Shown piece after piece: positions 1-10,089 of a stretch of 64,000 nt of DNA. The notes beneath the pieces were generated by a model. That model had not been told where the DNA came from and searched no databases. It worked only from the letters and a program-made list of their open reading frames with translations. Source of the DNA: JBBATK01 sp044224515 (GTDB lineage: Bacteria; Bacteroidota; Ignavibacteria; Kapaibacteriales; NICIL-2); the NCBI GenBank assembly GCA_044224515.1, contig JBGAKH010000008.1, forward strand, positions 155,831 to 219,830. The letters run 5' to 3'. Position numbers and translations under genes: made by a program. The first letter of the stretch is position 1, and every line of letters begins with the position of its first letter.

Positions 1-128
1 TCTAATGACACGAAACTAGCTCAGAAAGCGCACTCTCCACTCGATTACCGGAAGGGCCAGTAGTTGAGACGTTGCATCAGAGACAGAAAAAGACATGCTA
101 AATATTCCTAAGTTTCTGCTCTTATAAT

Positions 129-149
129 GGGGTGGAGTGGGGGGGGGGC
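129..149. other. G-rich tract with 10-G homopolymer
   Basis: The stretch contains GGGG, then GGAGT, then ten consecutive G. It lies just past the end of the secretion operon. It may be a sequencing-length uncertainty or a G-quadruplex-prone spot. No gene is supported in positions 1-157. Confidence 0.6.
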
Positions 150-157
150 TCAACACA

Positions 158-661
158 TCATACTTTCGTGATAATCATGCGGCCGCTTTCACAATCGATC
201 TTTACGTAAATACGCCATTTAAACAATATCGCAATAATAGTACTAATTTCATCGTTCGCAACATTTCGTCTCATATAACGAGACTTATTAAAGTAACGCT
301 TTATAAAATATTCTTTTCCTCTTTGTGCACTATGAATAACATTGTGATTAAATGTTACACAACGAGAATAATGTGAATCGTCAATTTGGATTTTCAGCAC
401 ACTGTCATACTTAATCACATTGCTGATATATTTCGGAAACTTTTTAGCATTAATTCCTTTCTGTTCATCAAGATAGCGTAATAACCAGTCGCCAGTGACA
501 ACATACTCGCTAACTTGATCACATGTTTCAACTCGTACTTTAATAAACACTCCATAAACCGATTGCCAGTTCTCCACTTGCAGTCCATTTGCATAGGTAT
601 GCGAAAATACAACTAGTATACCAAACAACACATTCGCGATAGTAATGTTGATTTTTGTCAC
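158..661 (-). CDS. exported protein coupled to RHS toxin, candidate immunity protein
   Basis: This is a 167-residue protein of unknown family. The first 25 residues form a signal peptide (a hydrophobic stretch around NVLFGILVVFSHTYA), so the product is probably periplasmic. The start is a GTG that overlaps the stop codon of the RHS gene in a GTGA arrangement, with a GAGGG ribosome-binding sequence about 10 bases upstream. This overlap suggests translational coupling. A small gene directly behind the toxin tip of an RHS protein is the usual place for an immunity gene, and an exported immunity protein would fit an exported toxin. That role is inferred from position only. The base composition is AT-rich, like the 3' end of the RHS gene and unlike its body, as expected when tip and immunity gene move together. 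It could instead be an accessory secreted protein. Confidence 0.6.
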   Translation of the reverse strand: MTKINITIANVLFGILVVFSHTYANGLQVENWQSVYGVFIKVRVETCDQVSEYVVTGDWLLRYLDEQKGINAKKFPKYISNVIKYDSVLKIQIDDSHYSRCVTFNHNVIHSAQRGKEYFIKRYFNKSRYMRRNVANDEISTIIAILFKWRIYVKIDCESGRMIITKV

Positions 662-3600
662 TTTTTTACATCCCTCTTTGTTTCTCCACTGTAACTACCA
701 TTAACATCAGCTGGAGCAATTGGGAAAGGACCATAGTGTGTTCTGGGTGCCTCACCTGTATGTTTCCTAGCTTCATTCTCAATTTGAACAGCTCTTATCT
801 CATTCATACTTAGACCTTGCCGAGTTTCCCAAGTGAAAATTCCTTGATTATAATCGTAACTATGGCCGAGCAATTCATGCGCAAGTCCAACCACAGGTGC
901 GCGATTCTCGCCGTCAGCGTTCTTTTTGTTGTCTGGGTCATATTTTACAGTTGAGCCAGTAGGAACGTGATCGCGATTTTTCCCTATATCAATTGGCAAA
1001 CTACTATTAGTATTTCCTTTTGTTGGCATGGAAATAGTGTTAATTTGATCACTTGTCTCAACTACCTGTAATCTCCTAGCCAATTCGCCTCCATATTTTG
1101 AGAGCTTATTTAAGTCGTTGCGTACTTTAATCGCGAAAGAATTATTCCCCTTGTACGACGAGCCGTCCAGATTAAACAGTTTACCGTTTGCATACTTAAC
1201 TGTTTTCATGTAAGGTATTTTCTTGCTGTCAACTGCAGCAAATGACACACGAATTTCTCTACCATCAGCATCTAAATAATAAATCGGATTGTTGTTTGCA
1301 ATCGAATACCCTGACAATGATGGGTATTTGCTTTCTAAAGAATCAACACTTATAAATCTAGCGATGCGGGCGTCATAGTCCCTAGCTCCATAATTATAAC
1401 TACTACTAACATTACTAACTTCATCATCCTTCTCCTTGCCCGAATATCCATACCTCTCCGATGTGTAGCCATTTGCTCGATCTTGCTGCATCATTCCATA
1501 AGGATAGTAATTCTGGTAACTTACAATCTCAGGATTGTAGATGTTACTTGAGTTATCAATACTCTTCACATCACTAATAATAGTCCTAACATCCGCTAAA
1601 TGATCATTTTCTTGATATTGCTTTGCGCGCAAAAATCGCACATTTATATATGAATTTATTCTCGCAGCGCCAAAGGTGCTTGATGAGTAACCCATTCCTA
1701 ACCTAGATATCCCATAGAGCGAGTACTCGCTTGCATTGAATTTATCGATGGTTGCCTTATAAACGGTCATCACATGCCCTTGTGCATTTCTAACATATGC
1801 TAATGACGTGTCGCCCGATACGCTATAATCTGCCGCTTTCAGAACGCGATTGCCTCCAGCATCATACAAAAATCTCAACGTACACCCCGTGTTTGTGTTT
1901 TCGATTGAGACTGGCTTGTTATATGGTGACCAAGTGATGTTCACTGCTCCAGTTGACGAATTGTTCTCTTGAGTTAATCTTCCGTTATAGTCATAAGTGT
2001 AAGAGGTTCCCCCTTCCAAGTCAAGGGTATTGGACGTCGCCCCAACGGAGTCACTAACCTGAGCCAACTGATTCCTGTGATTTACATACTCGTAGCAAAA
2101 CCTATCCAAGTCAGCACTACTTGCATCCTTTCGACTGAGCGATTTGATGTTCCCATTGGGATCGTAGCTGTAGCGCGAGGCAAGATAGGAAGGATCTGTC
2201 CAATCCCATGCACCACTCGTCCACTGAGCATTGGAGTCTGCCTTGATGCGGTTTAAGCGGTCATAGGTGTACCTTGTGCCGACTGCACCCAGTGGAGTCG
2301 TTGAGGTACCCGTTGTGGTCAAGTTGTTGAGTGCCCAGTTGGTGATGTTGCCATTGTACAATGACCTTGCCGCTGCACTGTAGGTCAATGGATCGGACGT
2401 TGTAGCCTTGGCACTGTTGTATGGTGAATATGTAGTACTGTGGTAACGAGTGAAGTCACCCGTGTAGTATCCCAAGGTCATACCAAAGGCATCCCGTGGT
2501 ATTGTCGTGCTTGTTGAACCGTCTCCTCCTGGATCCGTCGTGGACGTCAAATCTTGATGGTTAATGCCTTTTAGCCAGCCCTGTATGGTGTAGACATTGT
2601 CAACACCTTGAATCTTGTCCTGACCAAGTACTGTTCTTCTTAGCGGACCATGCGCATAGTATGTATACCGTGCATCGGTGTCCCAAATCACACTATCACG
2701 TGAGGTCTGCACGTTCGACAGCCGGTTATCCGCGTCATAAGTGTATCTGTGATAGTAAGAGTCCGTTTTACCGGGCTGATATGACACTTGCGTGACCTTC
2801 CCGCTTATGAGGTCATACTCGTATTGTGTGATTGCACTGCCAAGTTGTGGAATCTTTTGCATCACCCACTCCACATCTCCGTGAGGATCATAAGAGTAGA
2901 TAGAAGTTACTTGATCTGAGTCAGAACTGAGGTTTCCGTCGACGTCCGTTAGGGCATAGCTCACCCGGTTTAGCAGATAGTGTTGCGTGTAACCAAGTCC
3001 ACTTGAGTACGCTTGACTGTAGGTAGTACATGTTTTATAGGTACAACCGCTTGTCGGAAATGTAGCATCTGTCTCTATTGCCGCCTGTGGATCGCCAACA
3101 CCGGAATTGAATTCTCCTACCTCAACAATACGGCTCAAGTTGTCATACTTCGTGTAGGAGTACTTGTTATCGGCAGCCTGCTGAGCACTGCGTGAGAGGC
3201 GCACCTGTCCCACTGCGTTGTTCCAAAAATCGGTGGCTCCACCGTCCGGTGTCTCTTGGTGCACGAGCTGCTTAAAGCCGTTGTAGTCATAGGTGGTGAC
3301 CATGTCATGGATCGGATGTCCATCTCTGTGTCCGGTTGTCCAGAACCTAACACCTGCTGGTGGTACAGTTCGAACAAGGTTTCCTGCCCTATCGTAGTAA
3401 TAGAGCGTATAGTGGTATAAGTCCATCCCGTAGCCAACGACAAAGTGATCATCTAGGCTGTCTGCATTTGCACAAACAGACTGGTACTTTGTCTCAACCG
3501 CTTGAATCTTAGCAGGCAGAATCTGATTGTAGAGCTGTGATTCGAGGTCTTTGATGACTTCCTCCATTGCCACCTGAGCACAGGATTTCATGCGGATTGG

Positions 3601-6600
3601 AGGAATTGTTTGGTTTCCACTGGTGTCCACGTCCAACCAGCGGAAACACAATGAACCACAGGTCGTCGAATCGCACATCGAAACGCTACAGATTCCTACC
3701 GGACCGCTACAACCTCCATTGCAGGCATTGATCATTGCCGTGCCAATCAAGAGGGTGTCCACATCGACGCAGAACGCACATCCCGTGGGATGGAAGTAGT
3801 TAACGTAGGCAAGTCGTCCAGTCCAATGCTGGATGAACTTTCCAAACACAGCTGTGTATCCACTATTGTAGATGTTCAACAGGTCTGCCGTGGAGAAGTA
3901 CTTACTTGCGGCTCGTAGGTCCAGTGCACGTGACAAACCGGTTACGTCATTTCCAGTTAAAAATATTTTAACGCGGAACAATACTGAATCACAGTCCGTT
4001 GTATCAGCGCAAGAGCTACGATGCAGATCGGTACATTTGCTACTTGAAGCTCGGCACATCGAACTGCTACACTCAATGTTTCCGCGATCGTTCACAAAAA
4101 GCGGTAAACAATCAAAGGTCCCCCCCGGCACAACGACCGGAATTCCAAAGTAACTGTGATCAACATATGGAGGTATGTTGAACAGTGTTGGGTCAATGCC
4201 CAGCTGCAGTCGCTGTGTTAAGAGCAACGAATCACCATTCGGATTGTAGGTTGAATCGGCAATGTCCCACGCAAAGACGTCACTATAGGTGATTGTAGGC
4301 AGTAACTGACCTAGTTTATAGGAGGCTCCACGATTGATGATGCAGTGAAAAATCGAAGTCGTGTCGTAGAACTTCTTGATGAGAGATGTGTCATAGCGGC
4401 CCGCGAGTAAGTAGTATTGAGTGAAAGCCATCTGTGAGCTACAATCAAAGACCGTGTCGTGTTCCACCTGTGCTTTGTAAATCAACGGTGAATTGGCATA
4501 GTAACTCATTGCAATCTTGCGCCGGAAGGTTGAGTCCAAGAGTGAATTCAGCTTGTCTACAAGTGGATTCGGCGTAAGAGGAGTGTAGTTTTGAAGTCCA
4601 TACTGCTCCCCAGAGTACCCTAGTTTACAGGTGTCTCCTCCGGTACCATGAATAGTTTCAAAGGTAAAGTGCGAGGACCCATCTTTCATAACAAACACTT
4701 GCCGGTCACCGGCCCCACACGCCCCCAAGGCAGGATATTGACTTACTAAGTCATTCCAATAGGAGGAATAGTTCCACAGCTCTTGAGCTGATGTCATCGA
4801 TTCTCGGAATTTGCCCAGATAATAGTTTAGCTCATCAACTGCGAGCTGGCCAATCTTTGTGTAACGGGAAATGTAGATGCCGTCTCCCGTGCAGGAGCCT
4901 GAGGAGCTTACAATATGAATGTCAAAAGGATTGAAAAACGACTTTTGTACAAAGACCAAATGGGAAGCCGGACCAATGCCATCGGCTACCGAATCACCAT
5001 TTAACTCAGCATGTGTCAAAATCCTCAACTGACAAGAGTCAGTATACATGGCTTTGATCTGCTCCAATAAGCACTTTACTTGCGTGAAGTGCACAACTGT
5101 ACAGGTTGGACAGTATGTTGAGTCGTCGAAGCCTTCAACGGTGAAGCCCTGCTCGTGATACCTCTTGAGCAGTGTGTCTTGATAGGCCTGCGTACGAGCG
5201 TCACACGCCTTTATGCATTCCCTTGTCATGCGCTCGGCTTGTGCTCTCATGCCCGTGCTGTCCAGGCGCATGTACTTGCGGATCGAGTCTCGAACTGCGG
5301 TATTGCCGGTCGCATCGTCAATGTGACTTGAGTCTTGGTAGGTAGCAATTGCTCTTCTGAGCTTCAAGTAATGATCGTTTACCAGAGAATCTCGATAGGG
5401 CTGTCCGTTGCAGATCCAGTTGGTGTCACTTGGGTTATAGCCAACTCTACTAATGACAGAATCGAGCTCCGGATTTGATGGATACGGCAATCCAACAATG
5501 CGCCAAGCATTGGTTAAGTAACCACTGGCTGAATCCAGTGCCTCGGTTGTGGCTGAGCAGTACTTGGCACCCCCAGCACATTCGAGGAACTCCTCTAGCA
5601 AGTCAACACCTACTTGAGTCGTAGGCGGAGTAAGTGAAGCATTCCACTTGGACTGAGCTTTGTATGAGTTGATGATGCTCTCCCAACACCTCCAGAGTTT
5701 GTCACAATCGAAGCCTGCCAGGATCATGTTCGAAATCAAGGTGTTGAAGTAGCCATAGTGCTGCGAAGAGGTGAACTGGTACTTGTCCTCGTTGTACTTG
5801 TTTCGGAAATACCTGTTGAGCTCAATGTCTGTTGCTCCGAGGGTAGTGTCACCCATCGCCTTAGCAAGCGCGACTTCGAAGTTTCTGCGGTTCCCTGATG
5901 TGTCAAGGCATGAGGTGCATGAAGGCACAGGCAAGATGATACTATCGCAGCTATTGAAGTACTGAACCCGAGTATTGTTGGCGGCGGTATAACTGCGCAA
6001 GTACGTGTAATAGGTACTCAGCAGAGAGTCATAGAACGCATCACTCTTTGCATAGTGCGGGTCATGAAAGTGCTCGAGGAACGTACTGGTGAAGATGCTA
6101 TTCAGCAGGGTGCTGTATTCGCTATTCTTGAGTGCTCTCAATGCTTGCTGGTGCTTTTCAATACTCTTCAAATTCGTCAGCGCATCCGTGTTGTTGGTAG
6201 TGACGTAACGTTGTATGACATACGTTCCGGCTGGCACGGTTATCGTTGCGCTGGAAGTAATGGCACTAAGCGTGCTGCACGCTGCAGCATTGTAGATTAA
6301 AGAGTCTTTATAGACTACGCTATCAGGATCCAAGCGCTTGATAAGCCTATGGACTTTGTAATCACACGTTTGACAGAAACTGTCACACTGCATTTCAAAC
6401 TTCTTGGGTAACAACTCGTAGCTAATGTTGAGCGTGGTTTCCTTGGTTAGCACGAAGCTCTTACCCGCACTGATTAGGTACGGTTCCTGCTGAACATTTC
6501 CCGTTAAAGTATCAAGTACTGCAATGTGATTGACAGTGTCATCCTCTGGCAGTTCCATGAGCAGGCTGTCGGCATTTGCTCCCAAGTCGCGGACAAGACA

Positions 6601-8388
6601 AGTCACAACAGTGTGTCCATCTTTTGTTGCGTAGGCTACAGAACCCACATTGTTCTGATCAAAGGTAATGGTCTTGATCAGCGAAGAAGCACAGGGAGCT
6701 TCGTCTCCGAAAACCGAGATTAGCTCCTGGTCGGCTACAGATGAGATGTAGGATCTGACTGTTCGACCTCCTCCGACTCCACGGATCTTCCCGAGATCAC
6801 CCAGCTCTCGTATCCGAGCTGTGGGATCGTTGTCAAACAACTTTCGAGTAAAAGGCAGTGAGTCCGCTGTGGGGATTGTAAGGTCTGGATTTGCATTCGA
6901 GTAGTATTCTGAAATCGGACCAATCATTGGCAGTGGACTTTGGAAATTGTCTTCACGGTCAAAGTGTTTTGCCCGGTACAGGGCAGCCCCGTTCATTGCC
7001 AAACCAGGGAAATATTGCAGTTTCGAGGCTTGCACCGGTGCAGCAAGTGTTGTACCTACTACTCGTCCGGTGTAATCATACAGCGTAGAACTTGCTAGCA
7101 CGGAGTCAATGCTCATGACGTGTACTTGCTGTTGTCCAACTTGTAGCAATCCGTTTGCGAATTTCATGGACTCGCTAATTCCTGGCCTACTGTCTTTACC
7201 TTCAGTAAACACACGACTGTAGATCCAATTGATGTCCTCGTCGAATTGATCGTAGAAAAAGATGCTGGAGTTATACGCTGTAGTAGCCCCAGAACTCCCC
7301 AAACTGACGGAACCAGGAGGCATGTGCATCTCCCCACTGGTCAATCTGTAGTTAGCAATATGAAGTATCGTTCCTTGTGGAGGCGCGAGTGACCAGCATC
7401 CCCAATTGCTATCGTTACCAATGGCATTCTGGAAGCGATCTCCTATGGGACGAACTCTCCAAAGGTAGTAGCCAGACCCGTCCGGTACAGTCAAAGTTAG
7501 AAACTGAGCCGGTCCATAAGTTTCAACAGTCGTTGCCTGGCCCCAGTCGACAACTGCTTCAATGTTGGCGTCACCATCAAGGGTCTTATCCACATTGAAC
7601 ACGCGAAGGTACTGAAGCTGATAGTTGGGAAAGGAATCGTTTTGACATGGGCACGCCGGAGTGAAGCCACTACATACGTTCGGACCCCATGCGAACGTCA
7701 CAGGATTTGTGCCCGTAACGGACTCCGCTCGAAGCTGAATTTTGTCACATGCCGTGCACTCTCCGAACCTGTCTGACTCACTTGTGACAACGTCTTTTGA
7801 GATCTCATCGGTGATCTCGATTCGAACTCGAATGGCGCGAGCTAGAGCGTCTAAGGAGTCAAGAGTAGATGCGTAGTTGCTAAGTGAAACTGCGCAAGAA
7901 ACTCCATCCTTCACATTATTGCATACGTCAAGACACCATTCAGTGATATCAAGGACGAATCGAGACTCGACAGTATCTTGATTAACTAGCAACATACAAG
8001 CATGAAAAGATCCGGACACTGCTGTACCGCTGGATTTAAGGAGTGTGGCTGTTAGGTTGACGCTATCTCTGAAGTTTCCAATATGAGCAATAAGATACTC
8101 CTTTGCGTCGCCATAAGCGTCAAGTGAAACAGACAACAATCGTCTTTTGACACAGGTGTTCGCGCAGTAACTCACGGTGGGATTGTTTAGCAATGATATT
8201 GTATCACACCTTGAACCTAAGCGCAACATGCTATCAGTTATAACGCTATCTCTAGACTTCGTTAAAGACTGATACTCAACAATTCTAGAGTTCTTTGAGG
8301 TTGTGGTGCTATTACCCGATGCCGAAACATCAGTTACTACAAGAAACACGCTGCTCAACAATAGCAATACTCTAACAATCAGACTCAT
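658..8388 (-). CDS. exported RHS/YD-repeat protein with putative zinc metallopeptidase tip
   Basis: The protein has 2576 residues. An ATG at 8388 is preferred over an in-frame TTG at 8394 because AGGAG lies six bases before the ATG. A signal peptide (MSLIVRVLLLLSSVFLVVTDVSA) is followed by a Cys-rich region of about 1600 residues. A YD-repeat region (motifs such as YTYDADNRL, YSYDPNGNI, YTYDYNGRL) spans roughly residues 1650-2330. The RHS-associated core (GARDYDARIARFISVDS, then NNPIYYLDADGRE) sits at about 2330-2380. RHS proteins form a shell around a C-terminal toxin, here about 194 residues. This tip contains HELLGH (residues 2504-2509) and, 21 residues further, NEIRAVQIENEAR, the layout of a gluzincin with Glu2530 as third zinc ligand. 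It resembles effector peptidases (M91-like), but the two His are separated by four residues (HExxxH) rather than three. The tip is visibly AT-richer than the body. Transport route and target are unknown. Confidence 0.9.
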   Translation of the reverse strand: MSLIVRVLLLLSSVFLVVTDVSASGNSTTTSKNSRIVEYQSLTKSRDSVITDSMLRLGSRCDTISLLNNPTVSYCANTCVKRRLLSVSLDAYGDAKEYLIAHIGNFRDSVNLTATLLKSSGTAVSGSFHACMLLVNQDTVESRFVLDITEWCLDVCNNVKDGVSCAVSLSNYASTLDSLDALARAIRVRIEITDEISKDVVTSESDRFGECTACDKIQLRAESVTGTNPVTFAWGPNVCSGFTPACPCQNDSFPNYQLQYLRVFNVDKTLDGDANIEAVVDWGQATTVETYGPAQFLTLTVPDGSGYYLWRVRPIGDRFQNAIGNDSNWGCWSLAPPQGTILHIANYRLTSGEMHMPPGSVSLGSSGATTAYNSSIFFYDQFDEDINWIYSRVFTEGKDSRPGISESMKFANGLLQVGQQQVHVMSIDSVLASSTLYDYTGRVVGTTLAAPVQASKLQYFPGLAMNGAALYRAKHFDREDNFQSPLPMIGPISEYYSNANPDLTIPTADSLPFTRKLFDNDPTARIRELGDLGKIRGVGGGRTVRSYISSVADQELISVFGDEAPCASSLIKTITFDQNNVGSVAYATKDGHTVVTCLVRDLGANADSLLMELPEDDTVNHIAVLDTLTGNVQQEPYLISAGKSFVLTKETTLNISYELLPKKFEMQCDSFCQTCDYKVHRLIKRLDPDSVVYKDSLIYNAAACSTLSAITSSATITVPAGTYVIQRYVTTNNTDALTNLKSIEKHQQALRALKNSEYSTLLNSIFTSTFLEHFHDPHYAKSDAFYDSLLSTYYTYLRSYTAANNTRVQYFNSCDSIILPVPSCTSCLDTSGNRRNFEVALAKAMGDTTLGATDIELNRYFRNKYNEDKYQFTSSQHYGYFNTLISNMILAGFDCDKLWRCWESIINSYKAQSKWNASLTPPTTQVGVDLLEEFLECAGGAKYCSATTEALDSASGYLTNAWRIVGLPYPSNPELDSVISRVGYNPSDTNWICNGQPYRDSLVNDHYLKLRRAIATYQDSSHIDDATGNTAVRDSIRKYMRLDSTGMRAQAERMTRECIKACDARTQAYQDTLLKRYHEQGFTVEGFDDSTYCPTCTVVHFTQVKCLLEQIKAMYTDSCQLRILTHAELNGDSVADGIGPASHLVFVQKSFFNPFDIHIVSSSGSCTGDGIYISRYTKIGQLAVDELNYYLGKFRESMTSAQELWNYSSYWNDLVSQYPALGACGAGDRQVFVMKDGSSHFTFETIHGTGGDTCKLGYSGEQYGLQNYTPLTPNPLVDKLNSLLDSTFRRKIAMSYYANSPLIYKAQVEHDTVFDCSSQMAFTQYYLLAGRYDTSLIKKFYDTTSIFHCIINRGASYKLGQLLPTITYSDVFAWDIADSTYNPNGDSLLLTQRLQLGIDPTLFNIPPYVDHSYFGIPVVVPGGTFDCLPLFVNDRGNIECSSSMCRASSSKCTDLHRSSCADTTDCDSVLFRVKIFLTGNDVTGLSRALDLRAASKYFSTADLLNIYNSGYTAVFGKFIQHWTGRLAYVNYFHPTGCAFCVDVDTLLIGTAMINACNGGCSGPVGICSVSMCDSTTCGSLCFRWLDVDTSGNQTIPPIRMKSCAQVAMEEVIKDLESQLYNQILPAKIQAVETKYQSVCANADSLDDHFVVGYGMDLYHYTLYYYDRAGNLVRTVPPAGVRFWTTGHRDGHPIHDMVTTYDYNGFKQLVHQETPDGGATDFWNNAVGQVRLSRSAQQAADNKYSYTKYDNLSRIVEVGEFNSGVGDPQAAIETDATFPTSGCTYKTCTTYSQAYSSGLGYTQHYLLNRVSYALTDVDGNLSSDSDQVTSIYSYDPHGDVEWVMQKIPQLGSAITQYEYDLISGKVTQVSYQPGKTDSYYHRYTYDADNRLSNVQTSRDSVIWDTDARYTYYAHGPLRRTVLGQDKIQGVDNVYTIQGWLKGINHQDLTSTTDPGGDGSTSTTIPRDAFGMTLGYYTGDFTRYHSTTYSPYNSAKATTSDPLTYSAAARSLYNGNITNWALNNLTTTGTSTTPLGAVGTRYTYDRLNRIKADSNAQWTSGAWDWTDPSYLASRYSYDPNGNIKSLSRKDASSADLDRFCYEYVNHRNQLAQVSDSVGATSNTLDLEGGTSYTYDYNGRLTQENNSSTGAVNITWSPYNKPVSIENTNTGCTLRFLYDAGGNRVLKAADYSVSGDTSLAYVRNAQGHVMTVYKATIDKFNASEYSLYGISRLGMGYSSSTFGAARINSYINVRFLRAKQYQENDHLADVRTIISDVKSIDNSSNIYNPEIVSYQNYYPYGMMQQDRANGYTSERYGYSGKEKDDEVSNVSSSYNYGARDYDARIARFISVDSLESKYPSLSGYSIANNNPIYYLDADGREIRVSFAAVDSKKIPYMKTVKYANGKLFNLDGSSYKGNNSFAIKVRNDLNKLSKYGGELARRLQVVETSDQINTISMPTKGNTNSSLPIDIGKNRDHVPTGSTVKYDPDNKKNADGENRAPVVGLAHELLGHSYDYNQGIFTWETRQGLSMNEIRAVQIENEARKHTGEAPRTHYGPFPIAPADVNGSYSGETKRDVKK

Positions 8389-8405
8389 GATCAACTCCTG
8401 ATGTT

Positions 8406-9371
8406 CTACTTGTTACGAACAACTCTTAACCCGCTACCCTTACTATATCCCATTGCCTCGAGAACAGATTCATTTGCAGAACTCCTCGTGCTAAACGCTC
8501 TATCTTGACAATCTCCGCCCTTTACGGCCCTGAAGAACTTGTAAATAGAATCGTAGTCAATTGGATCCGTTACTGCGATTGAATCCGCCTGCTCTTTAAA
8601 ACAATCAAAAGCCCACTCAGAAGCATTTCCAAGCATATCATAAAGTTTCCACGAATTCGGTTTTTTCTGTTTTATCTCATGCACTTTCTCGCCAGAATTG
8701 CTATAATACCAGGCTATTGCGTCAAGTGTGCTGTCCAATACTTTTTTTAATCCATTATCAAAATTGCTGATGTTACCGTTATAGGTATCAGTTCTACTCC
8801 CGGCTCGGCAGGCATACTGCCACTCGGCACTTGTCGGCAAACGGTACCCTGTTGCATTTCTGTTCCAAGTAACATTAAAACCGTCTCTCTGCTCTGGTCC
8901 ATTAATCTCATAACAAGGCTGCAAACCCTCCGTTGTTGACAATACATTGCAGAACCTGATGGCTTCATACCAGGTAATTGCAATCTTTGGATAGTTGACG
9001 CCGTTGACATAGGCAGATGAATCTTTCATAATGGCTTTCCATTGACCTTCGGTGATCTCCGACTGGCTGACGTACATTGACCTGGTGATAGTCACTTTTC
9101 TTTGTGGAAACTCAACCTTCCACCCAGGGTTGATTTTCGGATCGTAGATAACTCTATCCGCCCCCTGCATATACGATCCTGCCGGTACAAGTGCAAGTGT
9201 TATGCCTCCCACCTTTGTACTCACGATCGTCGTATCGCCACTGGGCTGCGTTGGGGGATCAGTCTTTGTGCACGACTGAAATCCAGAACTTAGAAGAGTG
9301 CTTAGGGCAACCGTTAACACTACTGCCAGCAACCGTATGTGCTTAGTGCTTTTTGCGAAGATCTTTGACAT
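8406..9371 (-). CDS. formylglycine-generating-enzyme-fold (SUMF1) lipoprotein
   Basis: The 321-residue product starts with a signal sequence ending in FQSC, a plausible lipobox of the Bacteroidota type, so the mature protein is probably a lipoprotein. Residues from about 50 onward have the FGE-sulfatase fold: VPAGSYMQG, then SEITEGQWKAIM, RLPTSAEWQYACRAG, DMLGNASEWAFDC and a terminal GLRVVRNK. In true formylglycine-generating enzymes the active-site Cys pair lies in the RCAAR region near the C-terminus. Here that stretch reads AFSTRSSANES and has no Cys, so a binding or structural role is more likely than sulfatase activation. The start overlaps the upstream gene by 29 bases. The gene lies 17 bases before the RHS gene, which suggests a job in the RHS protein's export or surface display (inference). 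Confidence 0.82.
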   Translation of the reverse strand: MSKIFAKSTKHIRLLAVVLTVALSTLLSSGFQSCTKTDPPTQPSGDTTIVSTKVGGITLALVPAGSYMQGADRVIYDPKINPGWKVEFPQRKVTITRSMYVSQSEITEGQWKAIMKDSSAYVNGVNYPKIAITWYEAIRFCNVLSTTEGLQPCYEINGPEQRDGFNVTWNRNATGYRLPTSAEWQYACRAGSRTDTYNGNISNFDNGLKKVLDSTLDAIAWYYSNSGEKVHEIKQKKPNSWKLYDMLGNASEWAFDCFKEQADSIAVTDPIDYDSIYKFFRAVKGGDCQDRAFSTRSSANESVLEAMGYSKGSGLRVVRNK

Positions 9372-10080
9372 GGTATTCTTTATACATGGTTAATAAACTG
9401 CTTCTTTTTGCAAATGCTTCTTCTAGGAGCTCGCGCTCCTCTGCTTTGAGCGTGTGACCATCATAATCAAGCACATTGTAGATGACCATGTTGATTTTGA
9501 AGATGGAGGCTCTCGTGTACTCAATGTAGATTCTCTGAACACTCTGATCTGATGCATGAAACACATAAGTAATCTTAGCGAACTGCAACTGCCTGTTAAC
9601 GGAAGTGTTCGGTATCATCACCACTTCGATTCTCTCCTCTCCTGACTCTTTGATGGTTCTGCACGACTGCACATCAAGTTTTGCCAGTAGTGAATCGGTC
9701 ATCTTGAACATTTCGTTACCAAAACCCGCTGGCAACTCACTGCGGCCGATGCCCCGGCGAAAGAGCATTTTGTTGTTGTGATCAACAACAATCACTTCAT
9801 CTTCGCTCTGAAACATTTCGTACTTACCTGAGCGGATGTGCGCGGTTCCATCCACCATCTGCATGTCTACCGAATAGTCTGCTCTCTTGTACTTTAACGT
9901 GTCCCAGAAAGCAGTGACAAGGGTCATGTTGATGTGGGAGGTCTCGCTCTTTGCACGCTCAAGGAGCCGAAAGTTATCGATGACCAATTGTTTAGCCTGG
10001 CTATGTGTTAAGCCCTTAGCTGCACACATGCAACCAAGTGAAAAACAAAAAGCATAGACAAGTAATACTCTCAAACGCAT
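9343..10080 (-). CDS. exported protein, LolA-like in pattern
   Basis: The 245-residue product begins with a signal peptide (MRLRVLLVYAFCFSLGCMCAAKG). The ATG at 10080 is preferred to an in-frame TTG two codons earlier because TTAGGA lies upstream. The body has alternating beta strands (SGKYEMFQSEDEVIVVDHNNKML and similar) of the kind seen in LolA/LolB-like lipoprotein carriers, but I see no diagnostic motif and do not assign the family firmly. It overlaps the following lipoprotein gene by 29 bases and sits 9 bases behind the Cys-rich gene, so it belongs to the same operon. A carrier or chaperone role for the exported neighbours is possible but unproven. Confidence 0.65.
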   Translation of the reverse strand: MRLRVLLVYAFCFSLGCMCAAKGLTHSQAKQLVIDNFRLLERAKSETSHINMTLVTAFWDTLKYKRADYSVDMQMVDGTAHIRSGKYEMFQSEDEVIVVDHNNKMLFRRGIGRSELPAGFGNEMFKMTDSLLAKLDVQSCRTIKESGEERIEVVMIPNTSVNRQLQFAKITYVFHASDQSVQRIYIEYTRASIFKINMVIYNVLDYDGHTLKAEERELLEEAFAKRSSLLTMYKEYHVKDLRKKH

Positions 10081-10089
10081 AGCCAAGTC

